A DNA stretch of 64,000 nucleotides, taken from Arhodomonas sp052060015 (GTDB lineage Bacteria > Pseudomonadota > Gammaproteobacteria > Nitrococcales > Nitrococcaceae). The notes beneath the pieces are model-generated. The model was not told the DNA's origin, made no database searches, and saw only the letters and a list, made by a program, of their open reading frames with translations. The stretch lies in NCBI RefSeq assembly GCF_052060015.1, contig NZ_JBPODZ010000009.1, positions 54,834 to 118,833 of the forward strand. The letters run 5' to 3'. Below are positions 53,506-61,353 of the stretch, piece after piece. Positions within the stretch are counted from its first letter, which is position 1, and each line of letters begins with the position of its first letter. The translations under genes and the position numbers were made by a program.

Positions 53506-55617
53506 TCACTGCTCGGACGACGCCCCCAGGAAGTGGAGCAGGAAGGCGTAGCGGTGTGCCACTTCCTCCAGGTACTGGAAGCGCCCACCCGGCCCGCCGT
53601 GACCGGCGCTCATATTGGTGCGCAGCAACAGGGGCTGATCATCGCGCTTGCAGTGGCGCAGCCGCGCCACCCATTTCGCCGGCTCCCAGTACGTCACCCG
53701 GGGATCCGATACCCCGGCGGTGACCAGCAGTGCCGGATAGGCCTGCTCGCGGACGTTGTCATAGGGGGAGTAAGACAGGATTCGGAAATAGGCCTCCTCG
53801 TCCGCCACGGGGTTGCCCCATTCCGGCCACTCCGGCGGTGTCAGGGGGAGGCTGTCATCGAGCATGGTGTTGAGCACATCCACGAAGGGCACATCGGCCA
53901 CCGCCGCACCGAACAGCTCCGGGCGGTAGTTGAGCACGGCGCCCACCAGCATGCCGCCGGCGCTGCCGCCGTGGGCGACCACCCGGCCGGCCCGGGTATA
54001 GCCCTCGCCGATGAGATGCTCCGCGCAGGCGATGTAGTCGCTGAAGGTGTTGGGCTTACCCTCCAGCCGCCCCTCGCGATACCAGCGATAGCCGCGCTCC
54101 ATGCCGCCGCGGACATGGGCGATGGCATAGACGAAGCCGCGATCCACCAGGGACAACCGGTTGGGGCTGAACGCCGGGAGATCACTGATGCCGTAGGCGC
54201 CATAGCCATAGAGCAGCAGCGGTGTCCCAGGGCCGGGACTATGGTCGCGACGGTGGAACAGGGAAATGGGGACGGCCTCGCCGTCGGCGGCGGTGGCCGT
54301 CAGCCGGTGGCTGACGTAGGCGTCAGGGTCATGGCCCGAGGGCACCTCCTGGCGCTTGCGTAGCCGGCGCTGCCGCTTCGCCATGTGGTAGTCGTACACC
54401 TCCGTGGGCGTGGTCAGCGAGCTATAGGAGAAGCGCAGGGTATCGGTGGCGTACTCGTAGCCCGCCGTCAGCGCCACGCTGCAGCAGGCCTCCGGGAGCT
54501 CGACGGTGTGCTCGGCGCCGCTGTCCAGCCGCCGCACGACGATGGCCGGCTCCGCCTCCGCGAGCTCCTGGCGCACGAGGTAGTCGCGGAAGACCAGCAT
54601 CCCCTGAATCAGCCGCCCGGGCCGGTGGGGGACCAGGTCATTCCAGCGCTCCGGGGCATGGTCGCGCAACGGTGCCTCGCAGATGCGGAAGTCCTCGGCG
54701 TCGCCGTCGTTGGTGAGGATCAGCCAGCGCTCCCCATGATCGGCGATGCCGTACTCCACCCCCCGCCGGCGGGGCGCGAAAACCGCTGGTTCGGCGGCCG
54801 GATCGTCGGCGCTCAGGTAGCGGATCTCCGAGGTGGTGTGATCGTGGCTGTCGATGAGCAGGTAACGCCCGCTCTCGGTCTTGTCCACGCCCACGAAGAA
54901 GCCGGGGTCGGCCTCCTCGTAGACCAGCGGATCCGGGTTGTGCTCCCCCAGGGTATGCCGGTGTACCCAGCGCGAACGGTGGTCCTCATCCAACCGCGTG
55001 TACAGCAAGGTACGGGCATCGGCGGCCCACTCCATGCCACCGCAGGTGCGCTCAATACAATCGTCGAGGTCCTCTCCCGTGGCCAGGTCCCGCACACGGA
55101 TCTCGAACACCTCCGCGCCGGCGGTGTCCCGGGCATAGGCCAGATAGCGGTGATCCGGGCTGTGCTCCGCGCCACCGAGGCGGAAGTACTCGTGGCCGGC
55201 CGCCTCCGAGTCACCGTCCAGCAGGACCTGCTCGTCGCCACCATCGCTGGGACGCCGACACAGCAGTGGATGCTGCCCGCCCTCACGGTAACGGTGGTAG
55301 TACTGCCAGGGACCATCCCGCAGGGGGACGCCGGCATCGTCCTCGCGGATGCGCCCGCGGAGCTCGGTGAACAGCTCGGCCTGCAGGGTCTCGGTGACTG
55401 CCATCATCGCCGCGGTATAGGCGTTCTCCGCCTCCAGATACTCCCGGATGGCCGGGTCCAGGACCTGGGGATCGAGCATCGCCTCCCGCCAGCGCTCGTC
55501 GCGCAGCCAGGCGTGCTCGTCGGTGCGCGTGTGGCCATGGTGGGTGATCTCGACGGGGCGGCGCAGCGCCGCCGGCGGAGCCGGGCGTGTAGGCAAGGCG
55601 GCGTCCTCGAATGGCAC
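53506..55617 (-). CDS. ptrB: Oligopeptidase B (S9 family)
   Basis: A 703-residue prolyl-oligopeptidase-family enzyme cleaving after Lys/Arg in short peptides. N-terminal seven-bladed propeller, then the catalytic alpha/beta domain: HGGSAGGMLVGAVLNYRPELF holds the nucleophile Ser; VPFVDVLNTMLDDSLPLTPPE and SYSPYDN are family-specific; the catalytic His is in MSAGHGGPGG. GTG 55617 is preferred for the GGGGGA just upstream; ATG 55644 would add 9 residues including a rare TTA codon. No signal peptide, so cytoplasmic. Divergent from the PilZ gene. Confidence 0.92.
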   Translation of the reverse strand: MPFEDAALPTRPAPPAALRRPVEITHHGHTRTDEHAWLRDERWREAMLDPQVLDPAIREYLEAENAYTAAMMAVTETLQAELFTELRGRIREDDAGVPLRDGPWQYYHRYREGGQHPLLCRRPSDGGDEQVLLDGDSEAAGHEYFRLGGAEHSPDHRYLAYARDTAGAEVFEIRVRDLATGEDLDDCIERTCGGMEWAADARTLLYTRLDEDHRSRWVHRHTLGEHNPDPLVYEEADPGFFVGVDKTESGRYLLIDSHDHTTSEIRYLSADDPAAEPAVFAPRRRGVEYGIADHGERWLILTNDGDAEDFRICEAPLRDHAPERWNDLVPHRPGRLIQGMLVFRDYLVRQELAEAEPAIVVRRLDSGAEHTVELPEACCSVALTAGYEYATDTLRFSYSSLTTPTEVYDYHMAKRQRRLRKRQEVPSGHDPDAYVSHRLTATAADGEAVPISLFHRRDHSPGPGTPLLLYGYGAYGISDLPAFSPNRLSLVDRGFVYAIAHVRGGMERGYRWYREGRLEGKPNTFSDYIACAEHLIGEGYTRAGRVVAHGGSAGGMLVGAVLNYRPELFGAAVADVPFVDVLNTMLDDSLPLTPPEWPEWGNPVADEEAYFRILSYSPYDNVREQAYPALLVTAGVSDPRVTYWEPAKWVARLRHCKRDDQPLLLRTNMSAGHGGPGGRFQYLEEVAHRYAFLLHFLGASSEQ

Positions 55618-55727
55618 GTTTGTCCCCCACTTTAACGCATCCATCGGCCAGCCCGGCACCGCCCATAGACTACGGGCCCGCGGGCGCAAATAGTATCAGC
55701 CCGGCCATCAGCAAAGGAGGCGGGCCC

Positions 55728-56075
55728 ATGCGTGACGCGAGGAGACACCAGAGGACGGTGGTGGATCGGTTCCTGCCCGTGCATGACGGCAGGACCGACG
55801 AACTCATCGGCTACCTCACCGATATCAACATCGACGGCGGGATGATCGAGACCAGCATGCCCCTAGACGTGGACGGGATCTACCACCTCCGGATCGACCT
55901 CAACGACGAGCCAGTGGAAGGGGCGCGGCAGGTGGAGTTCAACGCCCGCTGCATCTGGGTGCGCAAGGAAAAGAACGCGGTCTTTCATCACGTCGGCCTG
56001 GAGTTGGTCGACGTCCCCCCACACACCCGGCGGCTGCTTCAGGCGATCGCGGAGCATTACCACCTGGCTGCATAA
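55728..56075 (+). CDS. PilZ-domain protein
   Basis: A 115-residue single-domain PilZ protein. The cyclic-di-GMP contact pieces are visible as R-R-H-Q-R near the N-terminus (about 5–9) and DINIDGGMIE, a variant of the D/N-x-S-x-x-G box with Ile-Asp in place of the usual Ser. Binding of c-di-GMP is therefore likely but not certain. ATG 55728 has a near-perfect AAAGGAGG. No partner domain or flagellar/cellulose genes nearby. Confidence 0.82.
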   Translation: MRDARRHQRTVVDRFLPVHDGRTDELIGYLTDINIDGGMIETSMPLDVDGIYHLRIDLNDEPVEGARQVEFNARCIWVRKEKNAVFHHVGLELVDVPPHTRRLLQAIAEHYHLAA

Positions 56076-56095
56076 TGCCCGACCCTGTCCGGTGC

Positions 56096-56122
56096 GGGCG
56101 CCGACACCATTCATCGGCGCCC
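56096..56122 (+). terminator. Hairpin after the PilZ gene
   Basis: GGGCGCCGA (56096–56104) pairs with TCGGCGCCC (56114–56122) over a 9-nt loop, 20 bp past the PilZ stop. The next T-run (CTTTT) is 11 nt further on, so terminator strength is uncertain. Confidence 0.5.
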
Positions 56123-56197
56123 AAACCGGCGTCTTTTGGGTGATTCCGCCGTGGCGGTTATACTGTGCGGTCAACACATTGATTCCCAGAGGTTGCT

Positions 56198-56665
56198 ATG
56201 CAGATTGCGAAGGACAAAGTCGTCGCCATCGACTACACGCTCAAGGGTGATGACGGCGAGGTCCTGGACGCTTCCCCGGAAGGCCAGCCGCTGAACTATC
56301 TCCACGGCGCGGGCAACATCATCCCGGGGCTCGAGAACGCGCTCGAGGGCAAGGCCACCGGCGACGACGTGTCCGTCACCGTGGAGCCGGAAGAGGCCTA
56401 CGGTGAGCGCGATGACCGCCTCCAGCAGGAGGTGCCCATGGAGATGTTCCAGGGCGTCGATCAGGTGGAGCCGGGCATGCGCTTCCAGGCCCAGACCCAG
56501 GCCGGCACCCAGATCGTCACAGTGGCCTCCGTGGACGGCGAGACCGTCACCGTCGATGCCAACCATCCCCTCGCGGGCCAAACCCTGAATTTCGAGGTCA
56601 AGGTCGCGGACGTGCGCGAGGCCACCGAGGAAGAGCTCGAGCACGGCCACGTCCACGAGGGCTGA
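56198..56665 (+). CDS. slyD: FKBP-type peptidyl-prolyl isomerase, SlyD-like
   Basis: A 155-residue SlyD-type chaperone/isomerase: FKBP core split by an insert-in-flap domain. It begins IAKDKVVAIDYTLKGDDGEV, contains YLHGAGNIIPGLENALEGK and the EAYGERDD segment, and ends in a short His/Glu tail (EHGHVHEG) much smaller than the metal-binding tail of E. coli SlyD. It aids folding and possibly nickel delivery. Monocistronic, ending before a palindromic element. Confidence 0.9.
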   Translation: MQIAKDKVVAIDYTLKGDDGEVLDASPEGQPLNYLHGAGNIIPGLENALEGKATGDDVSVTVEPEEAYGERDDRLQQEVPMEMFQGVDQVEPGMRFQAQTQAGTQIVTVASVDGETVTVDANHPLAGQTLNFEVKVADVREATEEELEHGHVHEG

Positions 56666-56675
56666 GCGACAAGCA

Positions 56676-56725
56676 GCCACGGATAAACGCTGATTGGATG
56701 GCGTTCATCCCCGTTTATCCGTGGC
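56676..56725. repeat. 14-bp perfect palindromic element between convergent genes
   Basis: GCCACGGATAAACG (56676–56689) and CGTTTATCCGTGGC (56712–56725) are exact complements; inside, GGATG and CATCC form a second stem. The AT content differs from its surroundings. It sits between the slyD stop and the isochorismatase-like stop, where it could end transcription from both sides. Similar CCACGGATAAACG-type sequences occur as dispersed repeats in other genomes (recalled). Confidence 0.75.
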
Positions 56726-56744
56726 GCGCCCTAATCGCCACCAA

Positions 56745-57290
56745 CTACCGCAAGAAGTTACGGCTGACCGCACGGAACTGCTCGGTCCCCGCCCGGTGCA
56801 GCCACTCGAAGGCCACCATCTCCCGGCTGACCACCTGCACGCCCAGCGAGCGCATGCGTGCCAGGGCGAGGTCGCGATCCGAGGGACTGCGCGAGCCCAC
56901 GGCATCCCCCACCACGAAAACCTCATGGCCCGCCGCCTGCAGCCCGACGGCACTCTGCAACACGCAGACATGGGCCTCGGTACCGCAGACCACCATCTGC
57001 CGACGGCCCGGCTCGGTGATCCCCTCCAGACAGGGCGGATCCTCGGTACACGCGAACGCCGTCTTCTCCGCCACCACCGCCCGGGGCAGATGGGCCGAGA
57101 GCTGCTCCACGGTATGCCCAAGCCCGGCGGGGTATTGCTCGGTGACCCGCACCGGCACCGACAATGTATGGGCCACGCCCATCAACCATTCGATCCCATC
57201 GACGATGCTCCCGTGATCGTGGATGGCGGGCACCAGACGCTCCTGGACATCCACCACCAGCAGCACCGACTCCTCAGCCTTCATTAGCAT
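56745..57290 (-). CDS. Isochorismatase-family hydrolase
   Basis: A 181-residue cysteine hydrolase of the isochorismatase/nicotinamidase fold. Catalytic triad is visible: D14 in VVDVQERL, K76 in AEKTAFACT and C109 in TEAHVCVLQSA, with the usual cis-peptide region before the Cys. Closest by eye to YcaC/YwoC-type proteins with unknown substrates. The ATG at 57290 sits 5 bp after GGGAGG; ATGs at 57293 and 57284 are alternatives. The gene start overlaps the end of the DUF3565 gene. Confidence 0.86.
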   Translation of the reverse strand: MLMKAEESVLLVVDVQERLVPAIHDHGSIVDGIEWLMGVAHTLSVPVRVTEQYPAGLGHTVEQLSAHLPRAVVAEKTAFACTEDPPCLEGITEPGRRQMVVCGTEAHVCVLQSAVGLQAAGHEVFVVGDAVGSRSPSDRDLALARMRSLGVQVVSREMVAFEWLHRAGTEQFRAVSRNFLR

Positions 57291-57486
57291 CATTGCCTCC
57301 CGTGGAACACCAGCCGCATTCGACGCGCCGCCCTAGCATGGCACGCCGCCCCGTATCCGTGGTCACCCACGCCCGATTCTGCCAGGGCGGGAGGTGGCGG
57401 ACATGCTGGGTATGGCCGCAGCCGAGCTCCATCACCCAGTGGCCCTCGGCGTCGCGGCGAAAGCCGAGTACCGTGGCGCGACTCAT
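57274..57486 (-). CDS. DUF3565 small protein
   Basis: A 70-residue protein. The run ELGCGHTQHVRHLPPWQNRAW is the DUF3565 core, with Cys and several His that could bind a metal, and a late CGWC. It overlaps both neighbours: the start shares ATGA with the thioesterase stop and the 3' end overlaps the isochorismatase-like start by about 17 bp. Despite its size, the conserved core makes it a real gene. Function unknown. Confidence 0.85.
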   Translation of the reverse strand: MSRATVLGFRRDAEGHWVMELGCGHTQHVRHLPPWQNRAWVTTDTGRRAMLGRRVECGWCSTGGNDANEG

Positions 57487-57902
57487 CCGCCCTCCGCCGC
57501 CCCCGGCGGGATGGAGTAGGTAGCCGTCACGTGGCAGACCGGTTCCTCGAAACCCTCGGAGCAGATGGTCACCTCGCCCACCGCCAGCCGTTTGCCGAGC
57601 TTTAGCATCCGCGCCTCCGCGATGAGATCCCGCACCGCCGGCCGGCGCAGGAAGTTGGCATTGAGATTGGTGGTGACCGCCAGCGCCACCGGCCCCAGGT
57701 TGGCCAGGATGGCCACATACAACGCCGTGTCCGCCAACCCCATCATGGTCGGCCCGGAAACCGTGCCGCCGGGGCGCAGGTGCTCGTCGCCCACCGCCAG
57801 GCGCAGCCGGGCCGTCATGGGCCCCACCGCCTCCACCCGCCCGTAGCCCTGGGGGAAATGCTCCTCAAGGAATGCCCGCACCTCAGCGGTATCCATCTCC
57901 AT
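57483..57902 (-). CDS. PaaI-family hotdog thioesterase
   Basis: A 139-residue hotdog protein, first gene of a three-gene minus-strand group. LRPGGTVSGPTMMGLADTALYV carries the family's central helix with Gly-rich entry and catalytic Asp; TTNLNANFLRRP is the usual second strand. ATG 57902 follows GGAGAG. Substrate unknown; unlike the thioesterase at 9362 it has GGTVSGP rather than HAG at the entry. Confidence 0.85.
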   Translation of the reverse strand: MEMDTAEVRAFLEEHFPQGYGRVEAVGPMTARLRLAVGDEHLRPGGTVSGPTMMGLADTALYVAILANLGPVALAVTTNLNANFLRRPAVRDLIAEARMLKLGKRLAVGEVTICSEGFEEPVCHVTATYSIPPGAAEGG

Positions 57903-58041
57903 GCCTTCTCTCCTCGCGATATCGCTGCGCGCATGTTACGCCGCCGCAACCTCGAGGCGAAGGGCGGACCTTCCGCCCGGGGTACGGGAAGTGCTATCAA
58001 GGGCCCACCAAGAACCGAAAGATCGACGGAGGAGGAGCCGC

Positions 58042-58791
58042 ATGGCGGAGAGCCAGGAACACGAAGCCACACCGGAATGGATCCCCGCACCCCATGAGAT
58101 CCCCCTATGGGCGCCCTTCGGGTGGGTGCGCCAGGGTTGGCAGGACTTCCGGCAGGCGCCCTTCGAAAGCCTCACCTTCGGGCTGCTGGTCACGCTGATC
58201 GGGGTGTTCATAGCGGGGGGCAGCTGGGCCACGGGCAACCTCCTCATCCTCTACATCACCGCCGGCGGCTTCCTGCTGGTCGGGCCGCTGATCGCCTTCG
58301 CCCTCTATGCCACTGCGCGCGCGCTGGAGCAGGGCATCAGGCCCTCGGTAGGCGGCTGCTGCCGGGCCATGTTCGCCAACATCGGCCATCACGTGATCTT
58401 TGCGCTGGTGTTGCTGGTGCTGTTCCTGCTCTGGGCCCGCGCCGCCGCCATGGTGCATGTGTTCTTCCCCGCCACGGCAGATCCGGGCTGGCAATCCTGG
58501 CTGCCGTTCCTCGGCGTGGGCAGCGCGGTGGGCGCCGTCTTCGCCGCCATCGCCTTCGCCGGTTCCGCGTTCTCGTTGCCGATGATGATGGGCCGCGGCA
58601 CGGATGTGATCACCGCCGTGATCACCAGCTTCCGCGTGGTGCTGGAAAACCGCGCCGCGATGTGTGTCTGGGGCGCGCTCATCGTGGCCGGGGTGCTCGT
58701 CGGCTTCGCCACCGCCTTCCTCGGACTGGCGGTCACGGTGCCGGTGCTCGGCTATGCCACCTGGCACGGCTATCGGGCGGCGTTGGGGTAA
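58042..58791 (+). CDS. DUF2189 integral membrane protein
   Basis: A 249-residue protein with about six helices (from residue 44 on), beginning with a soluble segment and APFGWVRQGWQDFRQAP, the DUF2189 entry. MMMGRGTDVITAVITSFRVVLEN is the typical later segment. ATG 58042 follows GGAGGAGG. Function unknown; in other bacteria the family is often found near respiratory oxidase genes, but none are here. It converges on the candidate small RNA. Confidence 0.83.
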   Translation: MAESQEHEATPEWIPAPHEIPLWAPFGWVRQGWQDFRQAPFESLTFGLLVTLIGVFIAGGSWATGNLLILYITAGGFLLVGPLIAFALYATARALEQGIRPSVGGCCRAMFANIGHHVIFALVLLVLFLLWARAAAMVHVFFPATADPGWQSWLPFLGVGSAVGAVFAAIAFAGSAFSLPMMMGRGTDVITAVITSFRVVLENRAAMCVWGALIVAGVLVGFATAFLGLAVTVPVLGYATWHGYRAALG

Positions 58792-58794
58792 ACC

Positions 58795-58823
58795 AAAAAA
58801 ATGCCGGCCCCGAAGGGCCGGCA
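58795..58823 (-). terminator. Rho-independent terminator of the candidate small RNA
   Basis: Minus strand: TGCCGGCCC (58823–58815), loop TTCG, GGGCCGGCA (58810–58802), then seven T (58801–58795). The UUCG tetraloop and T-tract make this a strong terminator for minus-strand transcription only. Confidence 0.92.
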
Positions 58824-58938
58824 GCACGAGAGCTACGGGGAAGTAGGAGACGTGCCCGCCGCTTGGACACCCACCCAGGTCGCGGCGGGCACGCGGGATG
58901 AGCCGGGGCGAACTGCCACCAACCCCCGATCTCTTCCC
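58795..58938 (-). ncRNA. Candidate FNR/Anr-controlled small RNA
   Basis: No protein gene occupies 58792–59078. On the minus strand, an FNR-type box (58974–58987) is followed by a -10-like CATAAT (58948–58943), a predicted start near 58936–58939, and ~140 nt later a strong intrinsic terminator. The predicted RNA has a perfect 12-bp hairpin (GCCCGCCGC core; arms 58882–58893 and 58851–58862, 19-nt loop), then a C/U-rich single-stranded stretch TCTCCTACTTCCCC (58850–58837) suited to pairing with Shine-Dalgarno sequences. Layout resembles oxygen-regulated sRNAs. Transcription is not shown. Confidence 0.5.
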
Positions 58939-58973
58939 GAGGATTATGGAAGCATCGTCACCATCCGTCTGCC

Positions 58974-58987
58974 TTGATCCACGTCAA
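58974..58987. promoter_or_regulatory. FNR/Anr binding site
   Basis: TTGATCCACGTCAA matches TTGAT-N4-ATCAA with one mismatch and is a typical Anr-like variant. The plus-strand side leads only into the porin terminator, so the likely target is the minus-strand small RNA. The box centre lies about 42–45 bp upstream of the predicted start. Confidence 0.65.
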
Positions 58988-59016
58988 GCGTGCGGCTGTT
59001 TCGGAGGGGAAGACCC

Positions 59017-59046
59017 AATAAAATGCCCCGGCGCATGGCCGGGGCA
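59017..59046 (-). terminator. Rho-independent terminator of the porin gene
   Basis: Minus strand: TGCCCCGG (59046–59039), 7-nt loop, CCGGGGCA (59031–59024), then TTTTATT. It lies 33 bp past the porin stop. Confidence 0.9.
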
Positions 59047-59078
59047 GAAGGCAACAATGGATATTGTTGTTGTGTTCT

Positions 59079-60209
59079 TTAGAACACGTACTGGGCAGCG
59101 AAGGAGACGCGGCTGCCGTCCGGGCTCTCCTGACCGGCGATGTCGGCGGTCTTCTTCTCCAGGTAGCCGTACTCGACACCGTAAGTGACACGGTCCACCG
59201 GCGACCAGAAGTAGTTCAGGAACAGCGCCTGCTGCTCCTCGTTGTCACCCGTGAAATCCGTATCGTCCTGCTTAGTGTAGCCATAGACGATGTTCGCGGT
59301 ACCCGGGCCGGCGTCGAAGCTCGCGCCGATGCTGCCACCCCAGGCCTCGACGGTCTCGATGCTGCCGCCGTCGACATAGGCGTCGGTGCCGTAGAAGCCC
59401 TTGCCGGAGTGGTACAGGTAGCTGGCCGCACCGTCGGTGTAGTTGATCACACCCTGGATGCTCATGGCACCCATGTCATAGGACATGCCCACGAACGCAC
59501 CGTAGCCCAGCTCGTCGTCGCTGTCGTCAGCCAGCTCGATCTGGCGCACGATACCGGCGACCGAGTAGCCCACGTTACCGGCGGAGCCCTCGTAACGGGC
59601 GCTCAGGGCCGGCAGGCTGTCCTTGGTCGGCACCACGGTCTGCGCGTCACCACCCGCGATGTTCGCCACCTTGGTGTTCGGATCCTCAAGGGCGATGGAG
59701 AAATCGCCGGTGGTGTAGCGGATCTGGGCGTCACGCAGGTAACGGCCCGGGTTGCCCGGCACGCCATTGAAGTCCACCGTCGGGGTGGCACCCACAAAGG
59801 AGGTGTAGTTGTTCCAGGTCTGGCCGGCCAGGATGCCGTTCCACTCGCCGTAGGCGTGGCGCAGACGCAGGGCGCCGCTGGCGGAGCCGAGCATGTCGCC
59901 CTCGATCTTGGTCACCAGGTCACTGCCGCCCATGTCGGTGACGGTCTGGAAACCGAGACGGCTCTGCCGCGCGTCGAGATCGGTGTAGCCGGTGGCCGGC
60001 TCGTTATCCGTGGTCGCGTTGGCATTGGCACTGGTGGCACTGCCCAGGTTCTCGTCGAAGTCGTACGACATCTTGCCGATGGCATAGCCGTAGATGGACA
60101 CCGTGGTGTCACCGGCCTGGAAGTCGACGGCAGCGGCCTGGCCGGCAGCGGCCAGCGCCAGGGCGGAGACGGTGCCGACTGCGGCACCCTTGATCAGCTT
60201 ATACGTCAT
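59079..60209 (-). CDS. Outer-membrane porin, DcaP-like
   Basis: A 376-residue outer-membrane protein: signal peptide (GTVSALALAAAGQAAA), then a beta-barrel of alternating strands ending in a terminal Phe (FAAQYVF), the BAM signal. SIYGYAIGKMSYDF, DARQSRLGF and LRHAYGEWNGILAGQTWNNY fit the DcaP-like trimeric porins. The N-terminal coiled coil of Acinetobacter DcaP is absent. ATG 60209 has AGGAGGG upstream. Divergent from the ABC transporter operon, so it may admit that system's substrate. Confidence 0.88.
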   Translation of the reverse strand: MTYKLIKGAAVGTVSALALAAAGQAAAVDFQAGDTTVSIYGYAIGKMSYDFDENLGSATSANANATTDNEPATGYTDLDARQSRLGFQTVTDMGGSDLVTKIEGDMLGSASGALRLRHAYGEWNGILAGQTWNNYTSFVGATPTVDFNGVPGNPGRYLRDAQIRYTTGDFSIALEDPNTKVANIAGGDAQTVVPTKDSLPALSARYEGSAGNVGYSVAGIVRQIELADDSDDELGYGAFVGMSYDMGAMSIQGVINYTDGAASYLYHSGKGFYGTDAYVDGGSIETVEAWGGSIGASFDAGPGTANIVYGYTKQDDTDFTGDNEEQQALFLNYFWSPVDRVTYGVEYGYLEKKTADIAGQESPDGSRVSFAAQYVF

Positions 60210-60564
60210 GTTTTGTCCCTCCTGCGGGATGAGTTCAAGTCCAAACAACGAACGTCTTGCCGTTGCGTTTCTGCAACAAGCCAGGTCCTGCACCCGACAG
60301 GGTAGAGTATAGACCAAGACCTTCACCTTTTTGCAACATTTTTCTAAGCGCTGGTTGCGCAACGTTGTCTGGCTACCACAGTAGAACACATGGCCCGAGT
60401 TTGCCAGTGCCCGTCCACCGCCATCGTGACTGTTGTAAATACGCAACTACCGGCCCCGGCCACCGAGCATTTACTGCTGTTGCACCGCGCATTGCGATCT
60501 CTCGTGCATTCTTTAGACTTGCGGGTTTTGTGCCGGGACAATCTTTCGCTCAACGTCAAGTGGG
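60210..60564. promoter_or_regulatory. 355-bp divergent promoter region of porin and ABC transporter
   Basis: No gene. It is locally AT-richer than the genome. Three dyads with the same half-sites occur: GTTG-N8-CAAC at 60262–60277 and 60432–60447, and GTTGCGCAAC at 60354–60363. Candidate porin promoter on the minus strand: TTGCAA (60336–60331) and TATACT (60311–60306), spacing 19. Candidate ABC promoter on the plus strand: TTGCGA (60492–60497) and TAGACT (60514–60519), spacing 16. The dyads look like operators of one shared regulator. Confidence 0.5.
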
Positions 60565-61353
60565 GTGACGCCCTTGATTACCATAGACAACGTCTCCAAG
60601 GCCTTCGGCGGCCTGCAGGCGGTGCAAGGCGTCTCGTTCGAGGTGACCCAGGGGAGCATCACGGGGCTGATCGGGCCCAACGGCGCCGGCAAGAGCACGC
60701 TGTTCAATATGGTCGCGGGGCTGTTCCCGCCGGATACGGGCCGGATCACCCTGGACGGCACCGACATCACGGGCCTGCCACCGCATAAGCTGTTCCACAT
60801 GGGGCTGGTGCGCACCTTCCAGATCCCCCATGAGTTCTCGCGCATGACGGTCCGCGAGAACCTCATGGTGGTGCCACCAGGGCAGTCCGGGGAGAACCTG
60901 TTCAACGCCTGGTTAAGATGGGGCCGTGTCCGCCGTGAGGACGGGAGGGTGCTGGACCGCGTCGAGGAGGTGCTCGCCTTCCTGCAGATCGATCACCTCG
61001 CCGACGAGCTCGCCGGCAACCTCTCCGGCGGCCAGAAGAAGCTCCTCGACCTGGGCCGGGCGATGATGACCGACGCCAAGGCCGTGCTCCTCGACGAGCC
61101 CGGGGCCGGGGTCAACCGCACGCTGCTCGGCAAGATCCGCGAGGCCATTCAGCGCCTGAACACCGAGCAGGGCTATACCTTCTGCGTGATCGAGCACGAC
61201 ATGGACCTGATCTCGGCCCTATGTGAACCGGTATACGTCATGGCCAACGGTGCCCTGATCGCCTCGGGGACCATGGACGAACTGCGCCAGAACGAGCAGG
61301 TCCGCGAGGCCTACCTCGGTGGCGGCATGAGCGGACAGGCGGGGGCGCAATGA
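60565..61353 (+). CDS. Branched-chain-type ABC transporter ATP-binding protein (LivG-like)
   Basis: A 262-residue ATPase: Walker A GPNGAGKST, Q-loop in VRTFQIPHEF, signature LSGGQKKLLDLGRA, Walker B AVLLDEPGAGVN and switch His in VIEHDMD. GTG 60565 is used; TTG 60574 with GGGG at better spacing is a real alternative. First of four coupled genes ordered G-F-H-M (two ATPases, two permeases). Substrate cannot be told: the HAAT family moves branched-chain amino acids, urea, amides or aromatic acids. Confidence 0.93.
   Translation: MTPLITIDNVSKAFGGLQAVQGVSFEVTQGSITGLIGPNGAGKSTLFNMVAGLFPPDTGRITLDGTDITGLPPHKLFHMGLVRTFQIPHEFSRMTVRENLMVVPPGQSGENLFNAWLRWGRVRREDGRVLDRVEEVLAFLQIDHLADELAGNLSGGQKKLLDLGRAMMTDAKAVLLDEPGAGVNRTLLGKIREAIQRLNTEQGYTFCVIEHDMDLISALCEPVYVMANGALIASGTMDELRQNEQVREAYLGGGMSGQAGAQ

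Noticed and set aside
60391..60406. Sigma-54 promoter TGGCCCGAGTTTGCCA before the ABC operon
   Set aside because: Spacing between the GG and GC elements is 9 instead of 10 bases, and it lies far from the start codon.
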